DNA of 64,000 bases, taken from Nostoc sp. ATCC 53789. GTDB taxonomy: Bacteria > Cyanobacteriota > Cyanobacteriia > Cyanobacteriales > Nostocaceae. Positions 46,211 through 55,116 of the stretch are shown in pieces. How positions within the stretch are numbered: the first letter of the stretch is position 1; every line of letters starts with the position of its first letter. Under the pieces are notes generated by a model that saw only the letters and a list, made by a program, of their open reading frames with translations, made no database searches and was not told the origin of the DNA. The position numbers and the translations under genes were made by a program. The stretch lies in NCBI RefSeq assembly GCF_009873495.1, contig NZ_CP046703.1:4196501-4260500 (forward strand), in the 5' to 3' direction.

Positions 46211-46993
46211 GTGGCATCTGCGACAAATCAATTATTAAAGTTATCAATCCAATATTTACCAAAAATTGCCACTAAATTAGCAATTACAACTCTAATAGCA
46301 ATTCTACCGTTACCAGTTAAAGCAGTTACATTAGTCACTAGTCGTGCTGATTTTGGAAGTAATGACGGAATTGATTGGTCAAGTTTGGGTAAAGTGTTCA
46401 ATCCCTTTGCTCCCGATCCTTCGACTTTTCTGCCTAACTCCTTTTCAGCGGTATCCGAAGGCGGTTTAGCTCTAGGTGTAACCGTACCTCAAGTAAATGA
46501 TTCTGGTATTACCCCACCTTTTGTTTTTCAAACTTCTTTTATACCTAAAGGTATTCCAACTAACTTCACTGATGGCGATTTTCTTCTGTTGACAGGCTTG
46601 AATCCACAAAGTGGTTTTCCTGCCATTGGCAACCCAGGCCCTTTGACCATTAACTTTGATCGGCCTGTTTTCGGTGCTGGTACTCAAATAGCTGTAGATG
46701 ATATTCTAAAATTCAACGTGTTTGTCTCAGCTTTTGATAATGCCAATAACTTATTAGGTACTTTCTCTGTACCGGGAACTTCTTCAGTAACATTGGATAA
46801 TTCAGCATTGTTCGTTGGGATTAGCAGTGAAACTGCTAACATCTCGCGACTGGTTTTCAGCACTTCTGAGTTAAATAGGGCTTTTGCTATCAACAGGGTG
46901 AGTATTATTGCAGTTCCTGAACCAAATTATACCTTGGCTATATTAGCTTTCGGTGTTTCATCTGCCATTTTGAAAGTACGCCAACGCAGGTAA
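46211..46993 (+). CDS. PEP-CTERM sorting-domain protein
   Basis: 260 residues: signal peptide (about 1-38, with a hydrophobic run IATKLAITTLIAILPLPVKA), a beta-rich body without a recognised domain, and a C-terminal signal VPEPNYTLAILAFGVSSAIL followed by KVRQRR. Start codon GTG (46211), with AAGGAG about 11 bases upstream. As with other PEP-CTERM proteins, exosortase-dependent delivery to the cell surface is expected. No operon partner; a GAGACG-type hairpin lies just after the gene. Confidence 0.88.
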   Translation: MASATNQLLKLSIQYLPKIATKLAITTLIAILPLPVKAVTLVTSRADFGSNDGIDWSSLGKVFNPFAPDPSTFLPNSFSAVSEGGLALGVTVPQVNDSGITPPFVFQTSFIPKGIPTNFTDGDFLLLTGLNPQSGFPAIGNPGPLTINFDRPVFGAGTQIAVDDILKFNVFVSAFDNANNLLGTFSVPGTSSVTLDNSALFVGISSETANISRLVFSTSELNRAFAINRVSIIAVPEPNYTLAILAFGVSSAILKVRQRR

Positions 46994-47016
46994 AAATTAT
47001 TGTCTAAACACTTGTA

Positions 47017-47039
47017 GAGACGGCGATTTATCGCGTCTC
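47017..47039. repeat. palindromic intergenic repeat
   Basis: GAGACGGCGAT faces ATCGCGTCTC with one extra base in the first arm, between two convergent genes. It is a member of a GAGACGCG-type repeat class common in Nostoc and could serve as a shared transcription end. Confidence 0.6.
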
Positions 47040-47066
47040 AAAACTCAAAACCCACGATTTTGTACT

Positions 47067-47816
47067 TTAATGTTCTTGTCCCGTTGGCCGGATAAGAATT
47101 TCGTTGACATTAACGCGCGACGGTTGCGTAACGGCATAAACGATCGCAGCAGCAACATCTTCGCTATGCAGAGGTGTGATTGCCTTGCGCCGTTCTTCAA
47201 TACGTTGTTTGGCAACTGGATCGGTAATTTGGTTGTCAATTTCTGTATCCACCAAACCAGGTTCAATAATGGTGACGCGGATGTTGTCCTTATGAACTTC
47301 TTGGCGTAAAGCTTCTGAGAGGGCATTAACGCCCCATTTGGTAGCATTATAAACACCGACACCCGCCCGTGCTGTCCGACCTGCCACTGAGGAGATATTG
47401 ACTATGTGCCCCGATTTTTGCGCCTTCAACAGAGGTAAAACAGCGTGGGTAGCATATAGCAGTCCTAGTACGTTGATGTCGAACGATCGCCGCCAGTCTG
47501 AGCTATTTCCAGCTTCAATGGTTCCGAGTAAGGCAATCCCTGCATTATTCACCAGGATATCGACCCTTCCCAATTCTGCATTTGCTTTTTCCACCAATTG
47601 ATTTACCTGGTTTTCATCAGTCACATCAGTGACAATGGGCAATGCCTTGCCACCACTAGCTTCAATCCGTTCTGCTAATGCCTGAATGCGATCGCCACGC
47701 CTAGCAGCCAATACTACTGTTGCTCCTTCTGCCGCCAATGCGATCGCAGTTGCTTCTCCAATTCCTGCTGAAGCCCCAGTGATAATTGCTACTTGTTCTT
47801 TTAATTTACCTGTCAT
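47067..47816 (-). CDS. short-chain dehydrogenase/reductase
   Basis: 249 residues, a classical SDR. The cofactor motif is TGASAGIG (14-21), NNAG is at about 90, the catalytic Ser is in NISSVAG and the Tyr-Lys pair in YNATK. AARRGDR after the second strand suggests NADP(H). Close in pattern to NADP-dependent oxidoreductases acting on hydroxy acids or aldehydes; the substrate is not known. It is 50 bases downstream of the exporter at 47867 on the same strand, so the two may be co-transcribed. Confidence 0.9.
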   Translation of the reverse strand: MTGKLKEQVAIITGASAGIGEATAIALAAEGATVVLAARRGDRIQALAERIEASGGKALPIVTDVTDENQVNQLVEKANAELGRVDILVNNAGIALLGTIEAGNSSDWRRSFDINVLGLLYATHAVLPLLKAQKSGHIVNISSVAGRTARAGVGVYNATKWGVNALSEALRQEVHKDNIRVTIIEPGLVDTEIDNQITDPVAKQRIEERRKAITPLHSEDVAAAIVYAVTQPSRVNVNEILIRPTGQEH

Positions 47817-47866
47817 TTATTTAATTCCTTAGTGATTAGTAATTGGTAATTAGTAATTGAGATTAG

Positions 47867-49306
47867 TTATTCTCCCCCTGCCCCCTGCCTCTTCCTGATC
47901 CTCAACACAGATGCGACTGCTGCCCCACAAAGTATTAGGGCTGCAAAGCGAAAAGTTCCTTGAAACCCCGCAACGATCGCATCAGGAGGGGCAACAGAAA
48001 CATCTGCACCCGCAGACATACTAGCGATTAATGCTCCAAATACTGCCCCGATTAAAGAAACTCCTACTGTGTTCCCTGATGTACGTGACAAAGATAGTAG
48101 CCCAGAAGCAATCCCTAGCCGCTCCCTTGGTACTGCTCCCATAACAGTGCTGTTATTGGGCGATTGGAATAAACCTAGTCCAATGCCGTAAATAAAATAG
48201 CGTGACACATAGCCTAGCTCAGTAATCTGAGCATCAAAGGTGCTAATCCCCAAACAGCCACCTATCATTAACCCCAGTCCAATTGGGCTGATTAGTCGAG
48301 CGCCAAAGCGGTCTGAAAGTATTCCCCCTAGTGGGGCAATTAACCCACTAAGTACGGGTGACACAGCTAGTAGCAGCCCCACTTTTACCGTCGGATAATG
48401 CTTGACGCTCTCTAGAAAGAAAGGGACGATGAGTAGCGAGCCGCCGATAACAATGAATGCTAGCCACCCACTTAGCAAACCCATACTCAACTGAAGATTG
48501 CGAAACAGGTGTAGTTCTAATAGCGGCTCTTTTATAACCGCTTCAACTACCAAAAATATTATGAAACTTACGGTAGCGATCGCTAATAATAGCAACGCAT
48601 TGGTACTACCAAAGCCCTGACTTTGCCCTAGCGTCATACCCAGACCAAAACTACCCAGAGTCAATAAAGCCAATACAGCTCCAAAAAAGTCAAATTTCTG
48701 TTTACCCTGAATGCGTACAGAAGGTGGCACTACCCGAGCTATCAAGAAACTAGCGATAATCCCCAACGGTACATTGATGAAGAATATACTATGCCAGCCT
48801 GATAAGCTTAGGAGCAGCCCGCCTGCGGAAGGGCCAAAAGCAATTCCCAGTGATACAACACTACCGATAACGCCAACAGCGCGACCTCGCTCCGAAGATG
48901 GAAAAACTTCTGTAATGATTGCCAAACCAAGCCCAGAAATGAACACAGCACCCAGTCCTTGAAGTGCGCGAAAGGCAATCAACCACTCAATACTAGGTGC
49001 AAAACCACACAACAGCGAACTGAAAGTAAATAGAACAAGTCCCCCCTGATACAAGGATTTCTTACCCCACATATCTCCCAAGCGGGTTGCCCCCAAAACT
49101 AAACCGGAACTGACCAACTGGTAACTCAATACAGCCCATTGGGTTGTCGGAAAACTGGTACCAAAGGCTTGCACCAATGTGGGTAAAGCAACATTGATGA
49201 TGCCCACATCAAGGGTAGACATGAACACCCCAAGTCCGACACCGAATAAGACCCAATTTTTCTGAGTGTCTGACAAAGCCAGAGGTTGTGTTTCCAATTG
49301 TGCCAA
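47867..49306 (-). CDS. MFS transporter, DHA2 (14-helix) drug-exporter type
   Basis: 479 residues with about fourteen hydrophobic segments. The DHA2 signature appears in STLDVGIINVALPTL (first helix) and RLGDMWGKKSLYQ (motif A), with GLGAVFISGLGLAI and SPNNSTVMGAVPRERLGIAS later. These proteins export drugs or other amphipathic compounds with proton exchange. It is followed by an SDR gene on the same strand. No regulator overlaps it. Confidence 0.9.
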   Translation of the reverse strand: MAQLETQPLALSDTQKNWVLFGVGLGVFMSTLDVGIINVALPTLVQAFGTSFPTTQWAVLSYQLVSSGLVLGATRLGDMWGKKSLYQGGLVLFTFSSLLCGFAPSIEWLIAFRALQGLGAVFISGLGLAIITEVFPSSERGRAVGVIGSVVSLGIAFGPSAGGLLLSLSGWHSIFFINVPLGIIASFLIARVVPPSVRIQGKQKFDFFGAVLALLTLGSFGLGMTLGQSQGFGSTNALLLLAIATVSFIIFLVVEAVIKEPLLELHLFRNLQLSMGLLSGWLAFIVIGGSLLIVPFFLESVKHYPTVKVGLLLAVSPVLSGLIAPLGGILSDRFGARLISPIGLGLMIGGCLGISTFDAQITELGYVSRYFIYGIGLGLFQSPNNSTVMGAVPRERLGIASGLLSLSRTSGNTVGVSLIGAVFGALIASMSAGADVSVAPPDAIVAGFQGTFRFAALILCGAAVASVLRIRKRQGAGGE

Positions 49307-49658
49307 GATTTAGCCTCCGCCTTTGACTTTACGGTTATGAATAGTTTGCATACGTATATTCATTATCCTCACTATCTGTTCGCTGCGATCGCTTCGTTGC
49401 TCAAAAATACTCTGGATAAATTGCAAAATTCAGGTTTATTTCAGGCATTATCTTCTCAATCAGCAACACTGGCTTTTTTACTTGCCATAATATTTTGGTA
49501 AAGTACTTAGATACTTTTAACTCCAGGCTCCTTCGACTATATCAACAATAGTATTCAGTAAAATACGGCAACTCGATACATTCACTGTATTTTATACTAG
49601 TTAGCAAACTATCATAGACACCTCTAAGAAGCAAGTCCTAGAGGTTTTCGTATAAGCA
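49307..49658. other. 352-base gap before a small membrane protein gene
   Basis: It holds an open frame of 54 codons (from about 49337) with a hydrophobic end, which I do not consider supported, and an HIP1 site. No promoter or repeat stands out. Confidence 0.4.
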
Positions 49659-50108
49659 ATGACTCAAAAAGCTGCCTTATCTCGATTTGCCTTAGCATTT
49701 ATTGCAGGCTTTGTGTCTGTTTTGCTATTTCACCAAGGTATGTTGGCGTTGCTACATACAGTGAATTTCACGCCTCGCACTCCTTATTCAACTGCACCAA
49801 CACAACCATTTGGAATCCCGCAAATTTGGTCAAGTGCATTCTGGGGAGGAATTTGGGGAATGATTTGGGTAGCAATCGCGCCTCGTTTTCAAAATGATAA
49901 AAACTATTGGTTAACAGCATTGGTATTTGGTGCAATTGTCCCGACGCTAGTAGCTTGGTTTGTGGTTGCACCACTCAAGGGTCAGCCCATCGCTGGAGGC
50001 TGGAAACTTGTGGGAATAGTCACAGGTTTATTAGTTAATGGTGCTTGGGGAATAGGAACCGCCGGGTTGCTGAGATTATTCTCTAGAAGACAATTGTTCA
50101 ACAGCTAG
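49659..50108 (+). CDS. small integral membrane protein of unknown function
   Basis: 149 residues with four hydrophobic segments (FALAFIAGFVSVLLF, SAFWGGIWGMIWVAI, TALVFGAIVPTLVAWFV and LVGIVTGLLVNGAWGIGTAG). Positive residues in the short loops fit a four-helix inner membrane protein. I recognise no named family, although the even layout looks like a conserved cyanobacterial protein. It converges with the SnoaL-like gene 63 bases away. Confidence 0.75.
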   Translation: MTQKAALSRFALAFIAGFVSVLLFHQGMLALLHTVNFTPRTPYSTAPTQPFGIPQIWSSAFWGGIWGMIWVAIAPRFQNDKNYWLTALVFGAIVPTLVAWFVVAPLKGQPIAGGWKLVGIVTGLLVNGAWGIGTAGLLRLFSRRQLFNS

Positions 50109-50170
50109 ATTTTTTAAGACTTCTACTAGTTTCTGAAGAGACTCGCCATTTATTCAGTAAACCAGTAAAG

Positions 50171-50671
50171 TTATTTCCCAGACGTTCCCGGCTCAATCCG
50201 CGCCCCAAGCTGAAGAACTCGTCCGAGATCATCAGCATTTCGCCAAGTTTCAACTATCTTCCCGTCAACAATCCAATGAATGAACATAGCCGTGAACGTC
50301 TGCTCTCGACCATGACTAAGTATTCCAAAGAAACTTTCCTGAGTGCAGGTATTAGTTGCACGCACCACAACTTTGTCACCTTCAGCAATTACGTCTTCAA
50401 TTGTCCATTTCTGCTCAATAGCCCCAAATGAGCCAAAGAGTTTACGTACTCCATCCGGCCCTGGAGGAAGCCCAGGTAAAGCACCGTGCATCCTCCAAGT
50501 TGGGGCAGTCAGATCGCAGATATCTTCAATTCGATGCTCGCTAATGAGTTCAATCCAGCGTCGAGCAATTATTTTATGCACAGGACATTTTTGGAAAAAG
50601 CAATGCCACAGTAAGGGTTTTGACGGTACAGATAAAAAACGAGTAATGTTAGTATCATCCAAACTAAGCAA
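50171..50671 (-). CDS. SnoaL-like / NTF2-fold protein
   Basis: 166 residues. The core (about 36-155: ARRWIELISEHRIEDICDLT, GLPPGPDGVRKLFGSF, VRATNTCTQESFFG, WIVDGKIVETWRNADDLG) is the cone-shaped fold of SnoaL-like polyketide cyclases and ester cyclases. Most members of this group in bacteria have unknown substrates. The first 30 residues (from a TTG start) are not family-like; AAGGAG lies about 15 bases upstream of that codon. It stands alone and 17 kb from the polyketide cluster, so no link is implied. Confidence 0.8.
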   Translation of the reverse strand: MLSLDDTNITRFLSVPSKPLLWHCFFQKCPVHKIIARRWIELISEHRIEDICDLTAPTWRMHGALPGLPPGPDGVRKLFGSFGAIEQKWTIEDVIAEGDKVVVRATNTCTQESFFGILSHGREQTFTAMFIHWIVDGKIVETWRNADDLGRVLQLGARIEPGTSGK

Positions 50672-50806
50672 AATCCCTTGCTCCTTACCCCTGCATAAAG
50701 TGTAAAGATGTGTATACTAATAATGATTCGAGAATAATAGCTCAGAAAATAACGAAAATATTATTTACGTTACTCAGTCATTGCAAGAGAAAAAGGATTT
50801 ATCAAA

Positions 50807-51826
50807 ATGGATTCCTTCGGTATCTACACCCTAGCTAATGATGTGGTGTTTGACCAACTAGTAGCTTTGCTAAACAGTATTGAGGTGAATGTTAGCGCAG
50901 ATATTCCTATTTGTATAATTCCATATAATGAGCAACTAGATTTAGTTAGGAAAGAAATTAAGAATCGGAAAAATGTAATCTTATTTGATAACTGGGACGT
51001 AATTCAACACTGGGAAGAATTTGCTCATCAGGTTTGGGCAGCACATCCAAGGGAAAAAGAGACAAAATTATCACGTCCTAGTTGGTACAAAAGTCATTTA
51101 CAAAGAAAGTTTGTTGCCTTTGAGGGTATTTTTGATAAATTCGTATTTTATGACGGTGATAGTTTGGCAATGAAGCCACTCAATAATGTAATTGACAAGC
51201 TAGAAACATCAGATTTTGTGTTTGATGATTGGGAACACCTTAAGGATAGAGCTGTTGCAGCGTTAAATATTTCAGTTATAGAGAAAACTGGGCTGTATAC
51301 AGAAGCAGATATACGTCCTCAACTCCATTGTTCTAGTTTCTTTGGCTCTAAACGAGGATTGTTTACTGTTAAAGAAATTGAGATAATGAAGGAGCGATTA
51401 ATTACCCAAAAAGAAGTTGAGTGGATTAATGGACATGGATGGTGGGATGATTCCTTTTTGTTTAACTATATGACCTTGCGCTGCGATCGCCCACTTTTTA
51501 ACTTTACACTTAGCCCCAATGGTGAAGATAGAACAGGCAACTGTGCCAATGCAGATCCCTTTGTCAATATTAATAACGTTCTTTACAATCAAGATGGCTT
51601 AAAACCAATTCATCGTATCCATTACATGAGCTATTCTTCTCGTGATTTTGCCCAGTTATCTCAAGGGCAAGATATTAATATATGTTATGGAAACGAGTTT
51701 TTACACTATCGCTTTCTCAAGCAGCCTGAACAAAGACCAAAACAGCTAAAGCCAGTTAGTATAATTACCAAAACTAATAATTTTTTTAACAAAACAATGA
51801 ATAAAATTCAAAGAACTCTCCGCTAA
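50807..51826 (+). CDS. Npun_R2821/R2822-type glycosyltransferase-like protein
   Basis: 339 residues with a GT-A-like layout: LANDVVFDQLVALLNSIEVN near the start, and a DxD-type metal/nucleotide motif in FVFYDGDSLAMKPL (about 117-125). HGWWDDSFLFNYM is a further conserved block. It resembles a cyanobacterial protein family that I know only under Nostoc punctiforme locus names. The sugar donor and acceptor are unknown. It is 70 bases upstream of a GT2 gene on the same strand, and both probably act on a cell-surface glycan. Confidence 0.75.
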   Translation: MDSFGIYTLANDVVFDQLVALLNSIEVNVSADIPICIIPYNEQLDLVRKEIKNRKNVILFDNWDVIQHWEEFAHQVWAAHPREKETKLSRPSWYKSHLQRKFVAFEGIFDKFVFYDGDSLAMKPLNNVIDKLETSDFVFDDWEHLKDRAVAALNISVIEKTGLYTEADIRPQLHCSSFFGSKRGLFTVKEIEIMKERLITQKEVEWINGHGWWDDSFLFNYMTLRCDRPLFNFTLSPNGEDRTGNCANADPFVNINNVLYNQDGLKPIHRIHYMSYSSRDFAQLSQGQDINICYGNEFLHYRFLKQPEQRPKQLKPVSIITKTNNFFNKTMNKIQRTLR

Positions 51827-51896
51827 AGATAGCTTTATTGGTGACGCGTTAAATTAGTATTCTATTTTCTATATTTTCCAGTTACTAGTATAAAAT

Positions 51897-52844
51897 ATGC
51901 CTAAAATTACTGTTTGCATTCCTACTTTTAATCGTGTTAATCTTCTTCCTTATGCCATTGACAGTGTACTAAATCAATCTGAGCAGGACTTTGAGCTAAT
52001 TGTTTGTGATGACGGTTCTAGCGATCGCACGCCTGAGTTAATGTCACAGTATACAGACCACCGGATTAAATATATCCGTCATCTGCAAAATATTGGTAAA
52101 AGTAATAATATGCGCTCTGGCTTTGATGCAGCCAGTGGTGAATATTTTATTAAATTTGATGATGACGATCGGCTCACACCCGATTTTCTCGCAAGTACCG
52201 CAGCGATTCTTGCTCAAGACTCTAGCATTGATTTTGTTGGTACAGACCATTGGATAATTGATATTAACAATGTGCGGGATGAGGCAAAAACTCAAGAAAA
52301 TACTCATCGCTGGGGTAGAAAGAATTTACCAGCAGGTGTTGTAGATAATTTGTTGGAAGTTGTATTTGTTAACCAAAGCTTTCAAGTTGGCGCAACATTA
52401 TTTCGCCGCAAAACCTTGCAAGAATTAGGATATATGCAGCCAAATATGCAAAACTGTGAGGATAATGATTTATTTGTGCGTTTAGCTTTGGCGGGAAAAA
52501 AGGGTTATTATTTACCAAAATTATTGATGGAATATCGCACTCATGCAGAACAGCAAGGTATAAATAGAGCCATTCCTTATTTGTTTGATAAAATGCGGTA
52601 TTTAGAAAGTTATAAGTTTGATTCTGAAAAAATAGAGATAATCAGGAAAAATCGTCTAACTGAAACGCAGTTATTATTAGGTTTGCGTTTAATTGAAAAG
52701 GGTGAAACGCAAAAAGGCAGAGAGCTAGTTTTGGCAGGGCGGTCTTTTTCAACTCCTAAAGCTTGGACTGGTTTAGGTTTATCGTTGTTACCAGTTGGGT
52801 TGCGAGGTAAGGCGTTTAATGCACTGCGCCAGGCGCGGGGTTAG
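51897..52844 (+). CDS. family 2 glycosyltransferase
   Basis: 315 residues. N-terminal GT-A domain: ITVCIPTFNRVNLLPYAIDS, DFELIVCDDGSSDRT and YFIKFDDDDRLTPDF, containing the donor and metal-binding aspartates. EDNDLFVRLALAG is the expected catalytic-base region (about 198-210). No membrane helix is seen, so it is probably a soluble or peripheral transferase. It forms a two-gene unit with the preceding glycosyltransferase-like gene; an IS110 element lies directly downstream. Confidence 0.93.
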   Translation: MPKITVCIPTFNRVNLLPYAIDSVLNQSEQDFELIVCDDGSSDRTPELMSQYTDHRIKYIRHLQNIGKSNNMRSGFDAASGEYFIKFDDDDRLTPDFLASTAAILAQDSSIDFVGTDHWIIDINNVRDEAKTQENTHRWGRKNLPAGVVDNLLEVVFVNQSFQVGATLFRRKTLQELGYMQPNMQNCEDNDLFVRLALAGKKGYYLPKLLMEYRTHAEQQGINRAIPYLFDKMRYLESYKFDSEKIEIIRKNRLTETQLLLGLRLIEKGETQKGRELVLAGRSFSTPKAWTGLGLSLLPVGLRGKAFNALRQARG

Positions 52845-52947
52845 AGCCAAAAATTTTAACCTGCGTAGCGACTGTCTTAAAAGTCAAGCGATCGTTAACA
52901 AAAAAACGTGGGTTGGAGCATTGACGCAACAGAGGAACGCTGCGCTA

Positions 52948-53040
52948 GATTCGGCGGTGTCTGGTACGGGCTAGAAGACTTATGGCTTGTAGTCTAGATA
53001 GTCAAAGCCCGCACCAGACACTCCGCTTCGCCGCCGAATC
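52948..53040. repeat. 93-base imperfect inverted repeat next to the IS110 gene
   Basis: GATTCGGCG faces CGCCGAATC, and GTGTCTGGTACGGGCT faces AGCCCGCACCAGACAC with one mismatch. It would fold as one long hairpin. It lies 137 bases from the end of the transposase gene and may be the insertion target or a REP-like repeat. Confidence 0.7.
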
Positions 53041-53176
53041 TTCCTCGGTTGCTGGATTTCTCGTGTAGGCAAAAACAGCATGAAAAATTTACCCCAGTTA
53101 TAGGGGAGCATCAATGCGGATGCCGTACATTGCTGGCTCTGGGCATCAAGCAAAGTATAAAAAGGTTGACTTGTGA

Positions 53177-54139
53177 TTAAACATTGACAATTGGTTTAAA
53201 GTTGTCAGTTAGACACCAAGGCAAATTATCTCGAACCATTGCATTTAAAATGACTAACATCTTATGAACGCAAGCAGTTAGGGCCAATTTTTTGGATTTA
53301 CCACGTTCGACAAGGCGCTGATAAAAGGCTTTGATAACGGGATTATGACGCATAGCAACCACAGCACCCATATAAAGAGTCGCTCGAACATGGGCACGAC
53401 CACCATTAATCATCCGCTTACCTTTGTGTTGACCACTATCATGATTGATCGGTGCAACACCAACTAAACGAGAGATTTGTTTGGCAGTTAATTGACCGAG
53501 TTCTGGTAAGTCAGAAACGAGGGTAGTAGAAATAACTTGACCAATACCAGGAGTAGTTTTGAGTAAATTGACTTTATCAATCCATTGTTGATTATTTTGC
53601 GTCAATTCCTGAATTTGTTGATTGAGCTGTTTGAGACGCTCTTCAAGATATTCAATATGAGCCTCAATATCTGCTAATGCTTTACCACGGGCACGCGCCC
53701 GACGATTTTTCTCAGCAGTCTGCATCTCGACTAACTGTCTTCTGCGACTAATTAATTCGCCCAGTTGACGCGCTGTTTCAGATTCAATTGCTAACACCTG
53801 GGGTTTCATTGCTTCCCCAAAGTGTGCCAAAATTTGTGCATCAATAGCATCAGTTTTTGCCAACCGACCTGTGGCTTTCGCAAAATCTCTTCCAAGGCGT
53901 GGATTAATTAATGCTACTGGTAAAAGTGCTGCCTGCAATTGGATAATAAGTTCTGTTTCTAATCCTCCTGTTGCTTCTAACACAATCAGATTTAAATCAA
54001 ATGATTTGAGTTGTTCTACTAGATGAGATATTTCTACTTCTGTATTAGCAACTTTCAATGCTTTACCCATTGGACGGATATAAACATCGAGAGTTGCTTT
54101 ACTCACATCAATGCCTACCCATTGAGAAATATTTTCCAT
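53177..54139 (-). CDS. IS110-family transposase
   Basis: 320 residues. The N-terminal RuvC-like DEDD domain is visible as VGIDVSKATLDVYI (first Asp), IVLEATGGLE (Glu) and KTDAIDAQILAHF (two Asp). A coiled-coil middle (about 140-185) leads to the Transposase_20 domain with TTPGIGQVISTTLVSDLPEL and NHDSGQHKGKR, which carries the family's catalytic Ser, then GGRAHVRATLYM. IS110 enzymes form a recombinase that is guided by a bridge RNA encoded in the non-coding end of the element. The frame is full length and looks intact, so the element could be active. Element ends were not identified. Confidence 0.95.
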   Translation of the reverse strand: MENISQWVGIDVSKATLDVYIRPMGKALKVANTEVEISHLVEQLKSFDLNLIVLEATGGLETELIIQLQAALLPVALINPRLGRDFAKATGRLAKTDAIDAQILAHFGEAMKPQVLAIESETARQLGELISRRRQLVEMQTAEKNRRARARGKALADIEAHIEYLEERLKQLNQQIQELTQNNQQWIDKVNLLKTTPGIGQVISTTLVSDLPELGQLTAKQISRLVGVAPINHDSGQHKGKRMINGGRAHVRATLYMGAVVAMRHNPVIKAFYQRLVERGKSKKLALTACVHKMLVILNAMVRDNLPWCLTDNFKPIVNV

Positions 54140-54359
54140 ATTTCACTCTCAACTAATTTCTGTACCCTGTTTTGAATTCATCCCCTTGATTTAACTCATC
54201 CTTGCCCGATACGGACTGTATACTTTAAATATCAGCGTTTAAAGCTTTGACCCCGGCGACTGTTCGAGTTCTGTCAAAGAGATTGTTGTAGTGACCCATG
54301 CTACGAAGCGGTCTATTATGACCAAGGTTGGGACGGTCTACTACTATTTCTAAGATACA
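54140..54359 (-). other. non-coding region upstream of the transposase, candidate bridge-RNA locus
   Basis: About 220 bases between the transposase start and the next repeat have no gene (an open frame of 65 codons at 54225-54422 is not credible). In IS110-group elements this is the place of the guide RNA. Short complementary pieces occur (GTAGTAGACCGTCCC and GACCGCTTCGTAGC on the minus strand) but I cannot define the fold. Confidence 0.3.
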
Positions 54360-54390
54360 AGGTTGGGTTGAACGACGTGAAACCCAACCT
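54360..54390. repeat. palindromic repeat after the parB-like gene
   Basis: AGGTTGGGTT faces AAACCCAACCT around an 11-base centre, seven bases beyond the stop of the ParB-like gene. It is a common intergenic hairpin class and may serve as its transcription end. Confidence 0.65.
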
Positions 54391-54396
54391 ATGATT

Positions 54397-55116
54397 TTAA
54401 TAACTCCTTGACCACTCATCAATAATGGTCAAAATTGTTTTATCACCTAAGTTTTTAACAGATTTTACTACATCACGGTAATCTTCAAATTTTCGCTTTG
54501 GTTTCTTATGTCGAGCATCTTCTATAGCTTTAGCAAGTTTTTCTGCTCCAGAAATTCTAGAGCGTTGTAATTTTATAGATAATTCATCTTTATCCAAAGA
54601 GTTCAATAAACTAAGTGGATTATTTTGTTCACTCTTTTGGGGAATAAGGTTTTCAAGTTGCTTGAATTGATTCTCTATTCTCTGTCTTTCTTGTATAAAT
54701 TCTGACTTAAATTCATTGAATTGCTTCTCAAGACGTAATTCTAGATTTGCCAGACGTGGTTCTAATTTTGTTGTTTCAGGCTGTGGTGTTACTGGTTTAA
54801 TAGAAAAATTAATTCCCTTGAGAGACTCAACTTGCTTTACTACTAAATCTTCTACTTTTGGGGCTATGACAAAAGCATTAACCATTTCACCTTGTCGAGG
54901 ATTTTTTTCTCTTGCCCTAACAGCAGCATAATATTCAAAATGCCCATCGATTACTGTATAGCTTTCTACCCCTGTTCCTTTCAAAATTAATGGTCTTATA
55001 ATTCCTCCTGTTTCTATAATTATATCTGCAAGGTTCTCTAAATCAGCTTCTGCAAAATTTGAACGAGGCTCATTAGAAGTAATGCTTTTTACATCCACCA
55101 AAGAAAAATTAATCAT
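54397..55116 (-). CDS. ParB-like protein partner of the nuclease-ParA fusion
   Basis: 239 residues. The N-terminal part (1-100) has the ParB/Spo0J N-domain pattern: VDVKSITSNEPRSNF, LENLADIIIETGGIIRPLIL and YTVIDGHFEYYAAVRA. A coiled coil follows (about 115-160, rich in Glu, Lys and Leu), then a basic C-terminal region. A clear helix-turn-helix, normal in chromosomal ParB, is missing. Its ATG overlaps the stop of the ParA-like gene by one base (TAATG), indicating translational coupling. The pair is probably a partition-like system of plasmid or accessory origin; a defence role is an alternative. Confidence 0.75.
   Translation of the reverse strand: MINFSLVDVKSITSNEPRSNFAEADLENLADIIIETGGIIRPLILKGTGVESYTVIDGHFEYYAAVRAREKNPRQGEMVNAFVIAPKVEDLVVKQVESLKGINFSIKPVTPQPETTKLEPRLANLELRLEKQFNEFKSEFIQERQRIENQFKQLENLIPQKSEQNNPLSLLNSLDKDELSIKLQRSRISGAEKLAKAIEDARHKKPKRKFEDYRDVVKSVKNLGDKTILTIIDEWSRSY

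Noticed and set aside
49286-49501. 71-codon frame overlapping the exporter start
   Set aside because: It overlaps the exporter start on the other strand, and only its C-terminal end is hydrophobic; no other support.
50565-50585. TGCATAAAA on the minus strand as a sixth shared element
   Set aside because: It lies inside the SnoaL-like gene, begins GTGCAT and has no GATAAG box at the right distance.
50171-50671. SnoaL-like protein as cyclase of the polyketide pathway
   Set aside because: It lies 17 kb away, has no shared upstream element, and the fold is common in unrelated functions.
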